Made by a program: the position numbers and the translations under genes. 64,000 bases of DNA from Zygnema cylindricum (taxonomy: Eukaryota > Streptophyta > Zygnematophyceae > Zygnematales > Zygnemataceae), in the NCBI GenBank assembly GCA_037447655.1, contig JBBHKE010002835.1:62001-126000 (forward strand), in the 5' to 3' direction. The stretch's first letter is position 1. Each line of letters opens with the position of its first letter. Below the pieces are notes generated by a model. That model saw only the letters and a program-made list of their open reading frames with translations. It had not been told where the DNA came from and made no database searches. This document shows positions 11,183-24,342 of the stretch, piece after piece.

Positions 11183-14100
11183 AGTGAATAGTGAGGCGTC
11201 CATCCTGTCTTGGTATCCCTCCAGGATTTGGAGGAAGCAGATTCACCAGAGACACAAATCCATCTATAACGGAAGAGATAAAGGAAGGGGAGGTGGTGGA
11301 CAAAGGAAATGAGAAAGAGATGATCACACCGATAACAACCGGTTAAGCTTTCATGTCACCTATTCCGAGGAACGAGGAGAATGATATCGATACCTGGGAC
11401 TACAACAATATGGCAGCAAAGCACTTTATCCTATGCCATCTTACTCAAGGGCTTGCATCTCCTCATTTGCAGGTTGAGAGGGCATCCGATCTTTGGGTGG
11501 CTCTCATAGAGATGTACTGAAGTGCTACAATTTAGCAACAACAGTTGGCTGATAAAAAAATTAACGCGTATGTATACAAAGAGGGGAAGATGTTAAATTT
11601 TTGTAATGAGCTCTCAACAGTTTTTACTGAGCTAGAGAGTGCTAGACAAGTTGAAACTAAAAAGATGAAGGTTAACTGCTTGCTCATGAAGTTCCCAGAT
11701 GAGTTCGAGAACATAGTCAATCGTGTGCAGGACTTGCCAAACTCAATGTGGATATAGAACTCAGTGGTAGGGTTTATTCTCGTTCGGAGGACACGATTGA
11801 GATCCGAAGGGGAGGAAATAGTGGGCAAGCCTTGGCAACTAGGACTGATTGGAGGAACAACGATTCTAGGAAACCGGTCGGAAATTATGGAGGGGGGGGG
11901 GGGGCAAAAAAATGAGACTGAGGAGTTTGGACTAAGGGCTCCCAAGTGTTTGTGTCATTTTTGTAAAAAACCAGGGCACTATATGGCGGAGTGCACTAAG
12001 CTAACTGAACTTCGATTAAAGAAGGGGCAGATCGGTGGACCTCTAAGAAGAAAGAAAAAGGCTCTTGTGACTGAGGTACACAAGGAGGAATCCGACGACG
12101 AGGCCGGTGAGCTCTTACTAGATGAGGAGTTGGAGGCAAAGATCGAGGTCGAAATTCCTCGAAAGCAAAAGTGTGCTTCTGGAGGTTTGAAAGGTGAAGG
12201 AGGTTGGACTGTGGATTCCGATGCCTTTATGCACATGTGTAAGGATATACACTTATTCACTAAGATGAGAAAGATTCCCACCATAGAGATAGAGTATAGG
12301 GATGGGAGGATAGTCACTACTACAATGGTAGGATCAGTAGATACGAAAGTCTTAGTGGAGGGAAAGACATCCATAGTGACATTCTCTGGTGTGTTGTTTA
12401 TTCCAGAGTTAAACAAAAACCTCATCTCAACGTTTGTGTTAGATGATAAGGGTTTTGAGATTAGCACTAGGAAGGGAACCTTAACTGCAAGCTTTGAGGA
12501 GGATGTTTATTTCACTGCTAAAAAAGGTAGCCAAAGGATGTTTAGGCTTATTTTAAGCAATTAAAAGAAGAAACTTTACTATGTTGGTGTTCATAATATT
12601 ATATTGTGTCATAAGAGGCTTGGACATGTGCATTTAGATAAGTTGAAAGAAATGAAAAAGATGGGAATAGTGGAAGGAATTCAGTTTGGAGAAAGTGAAA
12701 ACCTAAGTGACTATAGTGGTTGTGCTCAAGGTAAGGCACACAGATTACCCTTCCCAAATGAAGCCACTTATAAGGAGAAAAAGATTTAGACTTGGTACAC
12801 ACTGATGTTTGGGGACTAGCCAAAGTGCCTTCACCCAAAGGTAAGAGGTTTATGATGACAATCTATGACGATTGGTTTGGGTATTCTAGAGTGTACTTTC
12901 TGAAAAATAAATCAGAAGCCCCACAGAATTTTAAGGAATATAAAACGTGGAGTGAGAAACTCCATAAAGCCGCTATAAAGAGAATAAAAAATGATAGTGG
13001 GGGGAGAGTTTACCACCAAATAGTTTGAGGATTTTTTGAGAGAAGATAGAGTGCAATACCAAAAGACATTTCCTGAAAATACTGAGCAGAATGGTGTAGC
13101 CGAGAGGTTATAATAAAACACTAAGTGATAGTGTCAAAAGTATGTTGTAGGATAAGAAGACGGGAAAGTGACTTTGGGTCGAAGCAATGAACTGTGCAAA
13201 TTATCGCAAAAATATAGTTTTTACTTCGGCAGTAAAATGCCAAACACCTTATGAGAGATGGACTTGCCGAAAACCAGATGTTTCACACTTAAAGGTTTTC
13301 GGTAGTCAAGTGTTCAGTCTAGACACATATCGGTCAAATTAGAAGTTAGATCCAAAAGGAAAACCAAGATATCTGCTAGGATATGATGAAAATGTAAAAA
13401 GATATAGAGTCTATGATCTCAAGAGAGAAGATATAATCCTAGTGAAGCATCTAGTGGTTATGGATGAAGAGAAATCTATAGATCCCTTTAAGCATACAAA
13501 GACAGCCAAAATAAGATTTGAATCAAAAAAAATTGGTGACTTTGAGCTTCCTAACTATCCAAGTTTTCAAAAAGATGATGATCTTGCACGTACAGATCAG
13601 ATAGACAAAGACTAAACCGTGGAACCCCTAGTATCAACTCTAACTAAAGCGAAAGACGTGGTGGAAATAGACCCGGAATCGAAGATATGGGAGAAGTCGA
13701 AACTGTTGGGAAAAATCCACGTGAGCCATCAGCCAACAGAGTTTGAGGGAGGAAGAAAAAGCAACAAAAGACTGCAAGAGAGACAAGTTAACAAGGTAAC
13801 CAAACTGTCTCACCCCGATAAACCTCAAACTTATAATGGGGCAATGAACTGTTTTGAGGGGAAAGGGTGGAAGACAACCTTTAATTCGGAGATGGCCTCA
13901 ATTATGGCAGTCGATACATGGGAGCTGGTGGACTGTCCTCCTCACAGAAATCCAATTCCGTGTAAGTGGGTATTCAAACTGAAACTCAACCCGGATAACA
14001 CCATTGACCGCTACAAGGCTCAGTTAGTGGCTAACAATTCACCCAAAAAGAGGGAATAAACTACGACGAGACATTTATCGTAGTCATCAAGTTTCCCTTT

Positions 14101-15931
14101 GTCCCGATACTTCTCAGTTTGGAGGTAGCAAAAAACATAGAAATACATCAAATGGACATCAAGACGACCTTCCTACATAGAGAGTTTAAAGAGGAGATTT
14201 TTATGCGACTGCCCGAAGGATTTGTGGAGCAAGGGAAGGAGAGCAAGGTATACCGATCGATCAAATCTTTGTAGGGGTAGAAACAGGTTCCCCGATAATG
14301 GAATAAGAAGCTCGATGAGTTTTTTACACGTTTGGGATATATTCTGATCAGCTCGGATTACTTAATTCATTTGTTTGAAGATGAGAAAGAAGTTATCTTC
14401 ATTGCAATTTATGTTGATGGTTTGCTTGTTTTAAGTAAATTTATGCAAAAAAATAATAATGTGAAAACGGATCTAAAAGGTAGATTTGAGATAAAAGATA
14501 TAGGAGAAGCAAGGTAAATTTTGGGAATTCAAGTAGAAAGAGACAAAGATAGAAAGATAATCACAATAACTCAGAAAGAAGCCATTGAGAACATGTTAGA
14601 AAGATTCCAAATGGACAAGGCTAGTAGTTGTACCACTCCAATGGAACTAAAAAAGGGAACTCATGGGAGTGTGAAAGAGAGAGTTATAATCTTGATAATC
14701 AATTAGGCCCTGAAGAGAAAATATTTATGCAGACAATTCCTTATAGAGAAGTAGTGGGCAGCCAAATATATTTTATGAATTTTACCCGGCCAAATATAGC
14801 ACCAGTTGTAAGAGTACTAAGTAGGGGTCTGAATGCTCCCACAAAGAAAGATTGGGAAGCAGCTAAGAGAGTCCTTAGATATCTTATAGGGACTAGAGAT
14901 CTATGGCTACATTTGGGTGAGAACAATACTAACATCACCACTTGGAGTGATGCTTGCTAGCTATAGGGAGTCTTCTATGACGAGATGCAAGTCTGGGTAT
15001 GTATTGTATCTGGGTGATGGGGTTGGTTGCTGGAGCCGCTAGGAGCAAAAGTGTTGAAAAGAGTATTTTATATTCTGGTATTTTGTTCATGGTCTCATTG
15101 CAGTCCTCATATTTGTCGTAGTCACTGAGGACTGTCAAACACCTATGGAGTCCTCAAGCAGCCATGGATAGCCACTATAGCCGTACAAGAAGTACAGCGG
15201 TACCTGTACCTTCTTGTACTTTACAATCTTCTGATTGGCTAGGTACACTAGTAATAAGCTTAGAGAGGGAGTTTAAGACTTAGAATATTTTTAGGTTTTC
15301 AAGCCTCTCTCCCAGAGAGCACTTCTATTTATAGGCCAACTTTGGTCATGCATAACTTAATGCTAGGGTGAACAATTTCAGTTATTTTTTTTGCTGCAGA
15401 CTCAAGGGAGTCTATGCTACACAGGGGTGTAGTCGGTAAAGTTTTGGCATCCTAAGGTGGGACCTATTCTATCCCAAATTCAAAATTGCAATTACTATCT
15501 TAGAGGTTTCACATAAGTTGGACATTTTGTGTACGAATGAAGGTCACAGAATTACAAAAATGTCATTGCTCAGTCCACCATGGAGGTTGAGTACATGGGC
15601 TCTTGCTCTGATGTAAAAGAATTAATGTGGGTCAAGTCCTTGCTTGGTGAGCTTGGTCATCTTAAGAGTCGTGTCGAGAAAGTGTTTTGTGATAATCAGG
15701 CACCCATTGTCATTTCTGCCAATCCTAAACTCCACTTGAAAGCCAAACATATAGACATTAGACTTAGCTTTATTAGAGAGAAGGTAGAAGACAAGATAAT
15801 TAGTTTAGAGTATAGAGAGGATAGTGAAATGGTAACATATATGATGACCAAACCTGTGCCATCCCCTAAACTAATTTTCTACAAGGAGAAGTGTGGTCCT
15901 AAATTGAAGAGTGACTAGAAAATAAGGGGAG
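11183..15931 (+). pseudogene. Heavily decayed Ty1/copia gag-pol (element F)
   Basis: Gag begins about 40 codons in (the start is lost to the C insertion), with the FILCHLTQGLASPHLQVERASDLW block in a frame with several stops. The zinc knuckle CHFCKKPGHYMAEC is complete near 11960. The protease site is DSDAFMHMC near 12215. The gag-pre-integrase and zinc-binding region follow at 12604-12789. The integrase core is scattered over 12792-13300 and has stops. RT pieces run from about 13850 to 14520, with MDIKTTFLH recognisable and YVDG instead of YVDD. RNase H is split by a solo LTR at 15052-15556 and resumes at 15559-15918. The last codons precede TAG and the purine tract AAAATAAGGGGAG. Many stops and frameshifts show long neutral decay. 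Confidence 0.88.
15052..15556 (+). repeat. Short solo LTR inside the RNase H of element F
   Basis: It begins TGTTGAAAAG, ends CACAGAATTACA, and interrupts the RNase H coding between CCWSR and VIAQSTMEVEY equivalents. Flanks are AAAAG on the left and AAAAT on the right, consistent with a 5-bp target duplication with one later change. At 505 bp it is about half the length of the related C LTR, by internal deletion. Confidence 0.75.
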
Positions 15932-17368
15932 TGTAGAAATTAATGGTTCTTTTAGTATTTTTTAGATCTAGGCATGTAAAAAAAAATGCAGAAAAAAATG
16001 AGAGGCTAACTCCTCTCTTTGACTCCCACACTTATCGCATTCACTACAGGTTAGAGAGGGAGCTAGAGCCATGGATGCCTATGCTGTCCACAGAGAGAGA
16101 CATGTAGTAGTTTTGGTAGGTTTACCAAAAGTTACTTGACAGACCCAGAATTTTATCTTGGTACTTACAGTCCGCAAAAGTTAGGAGTAGTTGTTAGCTT
16201 TGTCCTATAGTCTAGGACTAGTGCTGAAGTATATAGGGTTCGTTAAATATTTAAAGATGTACACGTAGATAAATTCATTTAACGGCGCGATTTTACTTTG
16301 GCACATAGACACAATTACAGTATAGTACGGCTTACGATACTTCGTGAAACAAATACCGCGCATTTGTTTCGACGGTGAAACAAATACCGCGTATTTATTT
16401 TCAACGGCTAGAGTTGAAAGTCGGTTTTGATCGAACGGCCACGATAGGTGTCGAGATCGCGGAATAGGTTTTTTGTAGGTTTTCAGTAACCGCCACGTCA
16501 ACTAACACGTGGCACAACCTCATTGGCTTGCGACATCTCCGGAGAATATGGAAACAAATCCGGATATGGCAGCATCGACATTCTGGCTATGACGTACGAT
16601 GGTCGTACCAAAAGTAATCAGGCACCTGTACCTTTCTGTACGACACAGTATTCTGATTGGTGTCGTATTCTAGTAGCAGAGGGTTTAGAGAGGGATTTAG
16701 GACTTCGAAAATTTCGTAGGAAGCCGCCTCTCTCCTAGAGTGCTTCTTGCATTTGTTTCGACGGCGAAACAAATACCGGGCATTTATTTTCGACGCTTAG
16801 AGTTGAAAGCCGGTTTTGATCGAACGGCCACAATAGTTGTCGAGATCGCGGAACAGGCCTTTTGGCTGTTTTTGGTCACCCCACGTAAAGTGACACGTGG
16901 CACAACCTCATTGGCTTGCGATATCTGTGGAGAATATGGGAACGAATCCGGATATGGCAGGCGTCAACATTTTGGCCATGCCGTACGATGGTCGTACAGA
17001 AAGTACTCTAGCACCTGTACCTTTCTGTATGACATAGTATTATGATACGTGTCGTACTCTAGTAGTAGAGGGTTTAGAGAGGGACTTAGGACTTAGAAAA
17101 TTTAGTAGGTAGCCGCCTCTCTCCCAGAGTGTTACTGTACAAAATGTCAACTTTGACCCTTCATAACTTACTACTTAGGGGAGCAAATGGAGAGATTATT
17201 TTTGCTAGCGACTCAGGGGAGTCTTGTCTTCACAAAGTTGAAGCACGTTAGAGTTTTTGTCTGCCAAGGTGGCAGTTATTCTTGTTGAAAAACCAAGGGG
17301 TCAGGGTTATCCTAAGGTCTGCGTGTGAGCTGCCCATTCTGAGGACCTCTAAAGGTCTCACAATTGTA
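15932..17368 (+). repeat. 3' LTR of element F with an internal ~389-bp tandem duplication
   Basis: The LTR starts TGTAGAAATTAATGG right after the polypurine tract, as in element A, and ends in GGTCTCACAATTGTA. Segment 16360-16748 is repeated at 16749-17137 with substitutions. Each copy carries an ATTTGTTTCGACGG/CGAAACAAAT block, a CACGTGGCACAACC box and a GTACGATGGTCGTAC palindrome. The duplication explains why this LTR is ~1.4 kb instead of ~1.05 kb. Confidence 0.75.
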
Positions 17369-17806
17369 TAAACCACAAGGCCATGTCCTACAATGGTTGT
17401 ACAATAAGTACATCGGCCATTGTACCTTTTTATACAGTACAATCTTCTTACTGGTCTGAGGTTTAGTAGTAGGTAGTTGTGAGAAGTGGTTTAGTGACTT
17501 AGTATTTGTTGAGCCGCCTCTCTCAAAGTGACATTTTTTGTAAGTATGCCATCTTTTGCCTGCCATAACTTACTACTGAGGGGAGCAAATTCAAAACTTC
17601 TTTTTGCGTTTGACTCCCTGAGCAAATTTAGAAATTCTTTTTGCGTTTGACTAAAGGGAGTCGGGCCTTCATAGGGGTCAAGTTGGTCATATTTATTGTC
17701 TGTCTTGGTGACTTTTATTTGGTCTAAAGTCAAAAGGGCAAATTCTATTCTAGAGGTTTCATATAAGCTAGATATTCTGTGGGTGAATGGAGGTCACACA
17801 ATTAAA
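17369..17806 (+). repeat. Truncated copia LTR fragment
   Basis: The sequence matches the 3' half of the C- and F-type LTRs: a GTAC palindrome region, CCGCCTCTCTC, the CATAACTTACTACTGAGGGGAGC block, and a terminal ATGGAGGTCACACAATTAAA. It has no 5' half. A short internal duplication around TTTTTGCGTTTGACT lies at 17600-17655. Confidence 0.65.
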
Positions 17807-18922
17807 TCTTGTTCTAATTCTCCCTCTTGTTGCGACTCCTCTTAATGGTGTAAGTCTGCCTCCAAGCCCGAGTCTGTGGGTAACAATACTTAGTCAAATT
17901 TTTAAAGCCAATGTTGTGAGTCTGCCACTTGGTGGGATTTTTCTTTTAGGTGCATCTCTATAATTTTTCACAAATTGTTGAGTTTTGTGGCCCCTTAGTG
18001 CGAGTCCATGAGCTTTATTACTCAGCCAAATTTTAGAGGCCTCTTGGTTGGAGTCGTCCTTTTAGTGCAAGTCGACCTCTTGGTGGAATTTTGCCTTTTG
18101 GCGCAAGATTGTGGGCTCTGATACGTAATAGAAATTTTGAGGCTACTTGATGCGAGTCCTTATCTTGACACGAGGCCGCCTTTTGGTGCAATTCCTCTTC
18201 ATAGTGCGATTTTGGCTCATGGCGCGCGTCCGTAGGCTCGAGTACTTAGCCTAACTTTCAAGGCTTCTTTGTTCGAGTCGTGTCTCTCGAGCGGGTTTGC
18301 CTTTTGGTACGAGTACGTGGGCTCAAATAATAAGCAATGTTTTGAAGGGTCTATGGTGCAAGTCCGCCTCTTAGTGCGATCACGCCTCAAAGTGCGCGTT
18401 CGCAATTCCGTGGGCTCTTACACTTAACCAAATTTTCAAGGCCTCTTGTTACCAGTCTATCTTTCAGTGTGAATATTCTTATCACTGTGAGTCCTCTTCC
18501 TTGAGGGAGTCAATGGGCTCTATCACTTTGCCAAGTTACAGAGGCCTCTTGTTGTGAGTCCCCCTCTTCTTGTTAGTCCTCCTCATTGTGGTAGTCCGCC
18601 TCCTCGTGCGAGCCTGCCCCGAAGTGCTAGTCCTCCTCGTTGTGCAAGTCTGCCTCTTGTTACGTGTCCAAGGACTCTACTACTTACCAACATTTTTGAG
18701 TACACCTATTGGGAGTCGATCTCTTGGTGCAAGTTCTCCTCTTGGTAAGAGTCTTCATTCTTCTGCGACTTTGTGGGCTCCAATATTCAACCAATTTTTC
18801 GTGGCCACTTTGTTTAAATCTACCTTTTGGTGCAAATCCATCTCATTATGCGTGTCAACCTTCAAGTGCGAGTTATTTTTTTTGGGCAAATCGTTCTTTT
18901 AGTGAAAGTCATAGGCCGCGTC
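17807..18922. repeat. Degenerate satellite array, left part
   Basis: The DNA consists of diverged copies of a 15-bp core close to CCTCTTGGTGCGAGT. Every 75-160 bp these are punctuated by a block GTGGGCTCYARTACTTAGCC followed by AAWTTTTNNGGCC. The array continues, with the same blocks, beyond element A at 29668. No gene is supported: open frames here are by-products of the period being a multiple of three. Confidence 0.8.
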
Positions 18923-19973
18923 TGAAACTCTGAGACCTCCATAAGTCCTCAGAGTGGACAGCTTCCAAAAAGCCTCTAGGATAATCCTGACCCCTTAATG
19001 TTGCAGCAAAAACAACTGCCACCCTAGCAGATAAAAACTCTGACCACCTGCACCCCTGTGAAGGGAATTCTCCCTTGAGACGATAGCAAAAAGAATCTCT
19101 GAATTTGCTCCCCTGAGCACTAAGTTATGGAGGGTCAAAGTTGACCTTTTGTACAGAAGCTCTCTAAGAGAGAGGGTCCTATCTTCTAATTTTTCTAAGT
19201 CCTATCTCTCTCACAGACTCTATCTACTGATGTACGAAACCAATCGGAATACAGTTTCGTACGCAAAAGTACAGCTGTCGGTGTACTTTATGTACGGACA
19301 TTGTACGACATGGCCTAAATGTCCACACGTGGAATGTCCGGATTCGCTCCTTTAATCCTCGGAGATGCCGCGCTCCAATGTAACATCGCCACGTGTCATC
19401 CGATATGGCGATGCCCACAAACCGCCGAATTCTTCTTCCGCGATCTCGGCGCTAATTCCGGCCGTCCGATTAAACTCGCATTTGATCGTAGCCGTAATAA
19501 ATACATGCGCGGTATTTGTTTCGCTTACGAAATCAATGAGCGGTATTGATTTCTTATCCGTACCGCAATTCGTACTTTTACACTACCATATCTATGTATC
19601 CCGTTAACAGTTATAGTTAAATGATTTATCCTACGTGTACATGTTTAAATAATTATCATACTATATAATGCGTAAGACTACTTCTAGACTTAACGGCTAA
19701 GTCTATCACCTATCTACTCTTTGTTGGCCGGCAGGTACCAGGATCAAATCCTGTTGCCGGCACATACCTTTTAGTAATTAATCCCCTAACTAATATAAAT
19801 TTCCCGTAAACCTCAGGATAGCCTAGGTAGCCATGGCTCTAGCTTCCTCTCCAATTTCTCAGTGACTGCGACAAGTTTGAGAGTTGGAGAGAGAAGTTAG
19901 AGGTAGACTGCCTCAGCTTCTTTATTTCTATTCAGACCTAGAAAATACTTAAAAACCATTAATTTCTACACTC
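18923..19973 (-). repeat. 3' LTR of element A (1,051 bp)
   Basis: In element orientation it begins TGTAGAAATTAATGG and ends GAGGTCTCAGAGTTTCA. It contains ABRE/G-box-like CACGTG cores (for example GCCACGTGTCATCC), the ATTTGTTTCG-type repeat near 19513, and a GTACCAGGATCAAATCCTGT palindrome near 19735-19754. Confidence 0.9.
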
Positions 19974-19983
19974 CCCTTATTTT

Positions 19984-22900
19984 CTAGTCAATCTTTAATT
20001 TTAGACCACACTTCTCCCTGCAGAAAATTAGCTTAGGGGAAGGCACAGGTTTGGTCATCATATCTGCTACCATCTCACTATCTGGTCGGTACTCTAAACT
20101 GATTATTTTATTTTCTACTTTCTCTCTAACAAAGCTGAGTCTAATGTCCATATGTTTGGCTTTAAAATGATGTTTAGGATTGGCAGAAATAGCAATTGCT
20201 GCCTGATTATCACAAAATATTTTCTGCACACCACTCTTAAGATGACTAAGTTCACCAAGTAAAGACTTGACCCACATCAATTCTTTTACAGCAAAGTAAG
20301 AGGCCGTATACTCAGCCTCCATGGTGGACTGAGCAATAACCTTTTGCTGTTTGCTACTCCAACAGCAAGCCCTATCACCCACATATAATACATATCCAGA
20401 TGTGCATCTCCTCATCGGAGCATCACCATAACTAGCGTCACTCCAAGTAGTGATGTCAGTATTCTCCCCACCCAAATGCAACCATAGATCCACAGTTCCT
20501 ATCAAGTATCTAAGGACTCTCTTAGCTGCCTCCCAATCCCTCTTAGTGGGAGAATTTAGACTTCTACTCAGCACTCCTACAGCTGCAGCTAAATCCGGCC
20601 GGGTACAATTCATAAAATAGATTAGACTTCCCACTACTTGCCTGTAAGGAATAGTCTGCATGAGCTTTTGTTCTTCAGGAGACAATTCCTCGTCTAAGAC
20701 TATGACTCCTTCTTCCTCACTCCCCTCACTTCCCTTCTTCAATTCCATTGGAGTTGTACAACTATTAGCTTTATCCATTTGAAATTTTTCAAGCATGTTC
20801 CCTATTGCTTCCATTTGAGTCAATCTTATAATTTTTCTTTTTCGGTCTCTCTCTACTTGAATTCCCAAAATATATTTTGCTTCCCCCATATCTTTCATTT
20901 CAAATCTCCCCTTAAGATCGCTTTTCAGTTTATTTATTTTTTCTATTGACTTACTTAAAACAAGCAAATCATCAACATAAATTGCAATAAATATAAAACC
21001 TTCCTCATCTTCGAAAACATTGATTGAGTGATCTGAGCTGATACGGATATATCCCAGACCGGTAAGAAACTCATCAAGCTTCTTATTCCACAATCGAGGC
21101 GCCTGTTTCAAATCATAAAGAGATTTAATCAGCCAGCATACCTTACTCTCCTCTCCTTCTTCCACAAACCCTTCGGGTTGTCGCATGAAGATCTCCTCTT
21201 CCAATTCTCCATGCAAAAAGGTTGTTTTGATGTCCATCTGGTGCACTTCCATGTCTTCCGCTGCTGCCAGGCTGAGAAGTATGCGGACAGAGGGAAATCT
21301 GACCATCGGGGCAAAGGTTTCTTCGTAGTCAATTCCCTCCTTTTGTGTAAATCCCTTTGCCACTAGTCGGGCCTTGTAGCGCTCGATTGTGTTATCTGGG
21401 TTCAGTTTTAATTTGAAAACCCACTTACAACCGATTGGTTTTCGGTTAGGTGGACAATCCACCAGCTCCCAAGTATCGGCTGCCATAATTGAGGCCATCT
21501 CTTCATTGATGGTTGTCTTCCACCGATTTCTTTTTGGACAAGTTATCGCCTCTCCATAAGTTTGAGGTTCATCTTGATGAGATAGTTTAGTTACATTGTT
21601 ATTAACCTATTTTTCTTGCAGTCTTTTACTACTTCTCCTTCCCCCTTTAAAATCTGAGGCCGGAATAGATGGTTCTCGTGGATTCTTTCGAACAAACTCG
21701 GTTTCTCCCCTATCTCTTGATTCCGAATCAATTTCCACCACGTCTTCCGCTTCGGGTAGAGTTGTCACTGGAGTTTCCACAGCCGAGTCCTTTTCGGTCT
21801 GATTTGTACCTGCAAGAATGTCATCGTCTCTAAAACCTGGATAGTTAGGAAGCTCAACGTCATCAGCATTTTCTGACTCAAATCTTAGTTTTACGGACTT
21901 CGTATATTTGAAGGGATCCACAAACTATCCTTCATCCATAACTACTAGATGTTTTACTAAGATTATATCTTCCCTTTTTAGATCATAAACTCTATATCAT
22001 TTAACATCTTCATCATATCCTAATAAGTATCCCGGTTTTCCTTTAGGATCTACCTTCCAATTAGACCGATCTGTATCTAGACTGAATACTTGACTGCCGA
22101 AAACCTTTAAGTGAGATATGTCTGGTTTCCGGCCTGTCCATCTCTCATAAGGTGTTTGATCTTTTATAGCTGAAGTAAGAACTCTATTTTTGAGATAATT
22201 AGCACAGTTCATTGCTTCTGCCCAAAATCTTTTTCCTATCTTTTTATCTGACAACATACTTCTAGCACTATCACTTAGTGTTCTATTTAACCTTTCAGCT
22301 ACCCCATTCTGTTCCGGCTTTTCTGGAACTGTCTTTTGGTGTTGGACCCCATCTTCCCTCAGAAAATCCTCAAACTGGTTAGAAGTATACTCTCCACCAT
22401 TGTCACTCTTTACTCTCTTGATTGGAGTTTCATGGAGTTTTTCGCTCCATGCTTTATATTGTCTAAAACAATCCTCAGCTTCTGACTTGTTTTTCAAAAA
22501 ATACACCCGGGAATACCGAGACCAATCATCAGTTATAGTCATCATAAATCTCTTCCCCCCCGGTGAGGGCACTCTAGCCGGTCCCCAAATATCTGTGTGT
22601 ACTAGATCTAGAAGTTTTTCTCCTTTATAGGTGGTTTTTTTAGGAAAGGGTAATCTGTGTGCTTTACCTTGAGCACACCCACTACAATCACTTATATCAT
22701 CACTCTCACTGAACTGAATCCCTTCCACCACTCCCATCTTTTTCATCTCTCTTAACTTATCTAGATTCACATGCCCAAGCCTCTTATGCCACATCATAAA
22801 ATCATGAACACCAGCAAAATAAAGTTTCTTCATTTCATTACTTAAGATCAGCCTAAACATCCCATGGCTACCTTTCTCAGCAATGAAATAGACATCCTCC

Positions 22901-24342
22901 TCAAAACTAGCAGTAAAGACTCCTTCCCTAGTGCTAGTGAAAAAACCCTTATCATCTAATACAGATGTAGAGATAAGGTTTTTGTTCAGCTCCGGAATAA
23001 ACAATACATTGGAGAATGTTAATATGGATGTCTTTCCTTCTACTAACACTTTCAGATCTACCGATCCTACAAGAGTAGTGGTGACTATCCTCCCATCCCC
23101 GTACTCTATCTCTACGGTGGGAATCTTTCTTATCTTAGTGAATAGGTGCCTATCCTTACACATGTGCATTGAGGCACTTGAATCTATAATCCAGCATGCT
23201 TCACCTTTCAATCCACCGTAAGCACATTTCTGCCTTCGTAGAATCTCAACCTCATTTTTTGCCTCCAACTCCTCATCCAAAAGGAGCTCATCGTCCTCGT
23301 CCTCGGATTCCGCCTCAAGTACCTGTGTGACAAGGGCCTTTTTCTTTCCTCTCGGGGTACCACCGGTCTGCCCCTCCTTTAACCGAAGCTCGGTTAGCTT
23401 AGTGCACTATGCCATATAGTGACCCGGTTTCTTACAAAAATGACATAAACCTTTGGGAGCCCTTGGTTCGAACTCTTCAGTCTGTTTTTTCTGCTCCCTA
23501 CCCCCATAGTTTCCGATTGGTTTCCGGGAATCCTTGTTCCTCCAATCGGTCGCTGTTGCCAAGGCTTGGCCACTCATTCCTCCCCTTCGGATCTCAATCG
23601 TATTCTCTCGAACGAGAATCATCCCTACCACTGAGTTCCATATCCACCTTGAGTCTGGCAAGTCCTACACACGGTTGACTATGTTCTCAAACTCATCAGG
23701 TAACTTCATCAGTAAACAGTTAACCTTTTCTTTTTCACTAAAAACTTTTCCCGCACTCTCTAGCTCCATGAAGAGTGTAGCAAGCTCATTGCATAAATCC
23801 AACATATTTCCCCCTTTGTATACATACTCCTTAACTTTCCGATCAGCCAACTGTTGTTGCTCAATCGTACCACTTCGGTACATCTCTATGAGAGCCATCC
23901 AAAGATCGGATGCCCTTTCTACCTGCAAATGAGGACATGCAAGTCCTTGAGTGAGATGGCGTAGGATGAAGTGCTTTGCCGCCATATTGTTGAAGTCCCA
24001 GGTTTCAGTATCATTCTCCTCGATCCTCAGAATAGGTGACATGAATGCTGAACCAGTTGCTATTGGTGTGGTCGCCTCTTTCTCCTTTCCTTTGTCCACC
24101 ACCTCTCCTTCTTTTGTTTCCTCCGTTGAAGGTGAATCCTCTTTCCTGGTGAATCTGCTTCGTCCAAACCCTGGAGGAATTCCAAGACTTGATGGAGGCC
24201 CCAATCGTCCACTCACTATCCCCCAAAACCTTTTTTCGCATAGAGCTCCTATCATCATACTTTCCCAGTATATGAAGCCAGTTCCATTAAAGATTGGTAC
24301 CCTAGAGGGTGGGCCCATAACCTGAAACTCTGAGACCTCCAT
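19984..24342 (-). pseudogene. Element A gag-pol: one 1,453-codon frame with five internal stops
   Basis: The whole polyprotein is in a single frame, with no frameshift from the ATG at 24342 (inside the 5' LTR) to the terminal TAG at 19984. Order by residue: gag 1-~300, zinc knuckle CHFCKKPGHYMA ~300-312 with a stop just before its last Cys, protease DSSASMHMC at ~387, integrase zinc-binding region ~520-565, integrase core ~585-685 (VHTDIWG, SDNGGEY, EQNGVAERLNRT), RT ~950-1150 with MDIKTTFLHGEL and YVDD at ~1122, then RNase H to 1452. Internal stops are TAG at about 23662, 23407, 21919 and 21607, and TGA at about 21997. At the aligned positions element F has Gln, Glu, Lys, Gln and Arg codons. 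All catalytic residues I can see are intact. As written it cannot make full-length Gag-Pol. Confidence 0.92.
24308..24322 (-). other. Primer-binding site of element A
   Basis: The plus strand reads GGTGGGCCCATAACC, immediately inside the 5' LTR boundary. It is identical to the anticodon arm of plant-type initiator tRNA-Met (from memory), so the element RNA is complementary to 15 of 15 bases. It is in frame within gag and encodes VMGP. Confidence 0.85.

Noticed and set aside
17807-18922. CRISPR-like array
   Set aside because: The repeats are degenerate, of variable spacing and not separated by unique spacers, and the setting is eukaryotic nuclear DNA.
19984-24342. Reassigned TAG codon (TAG read as glutamine, as in some green algae)
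   Set aside because: The malectin-LRR exons (over 1,000 codons) contain no in-frame TAG or TAA and use CAA/CAG for Gln. uL22 appears to end in TAG, as do the A, C and F pol frames just before the polypurine tract.
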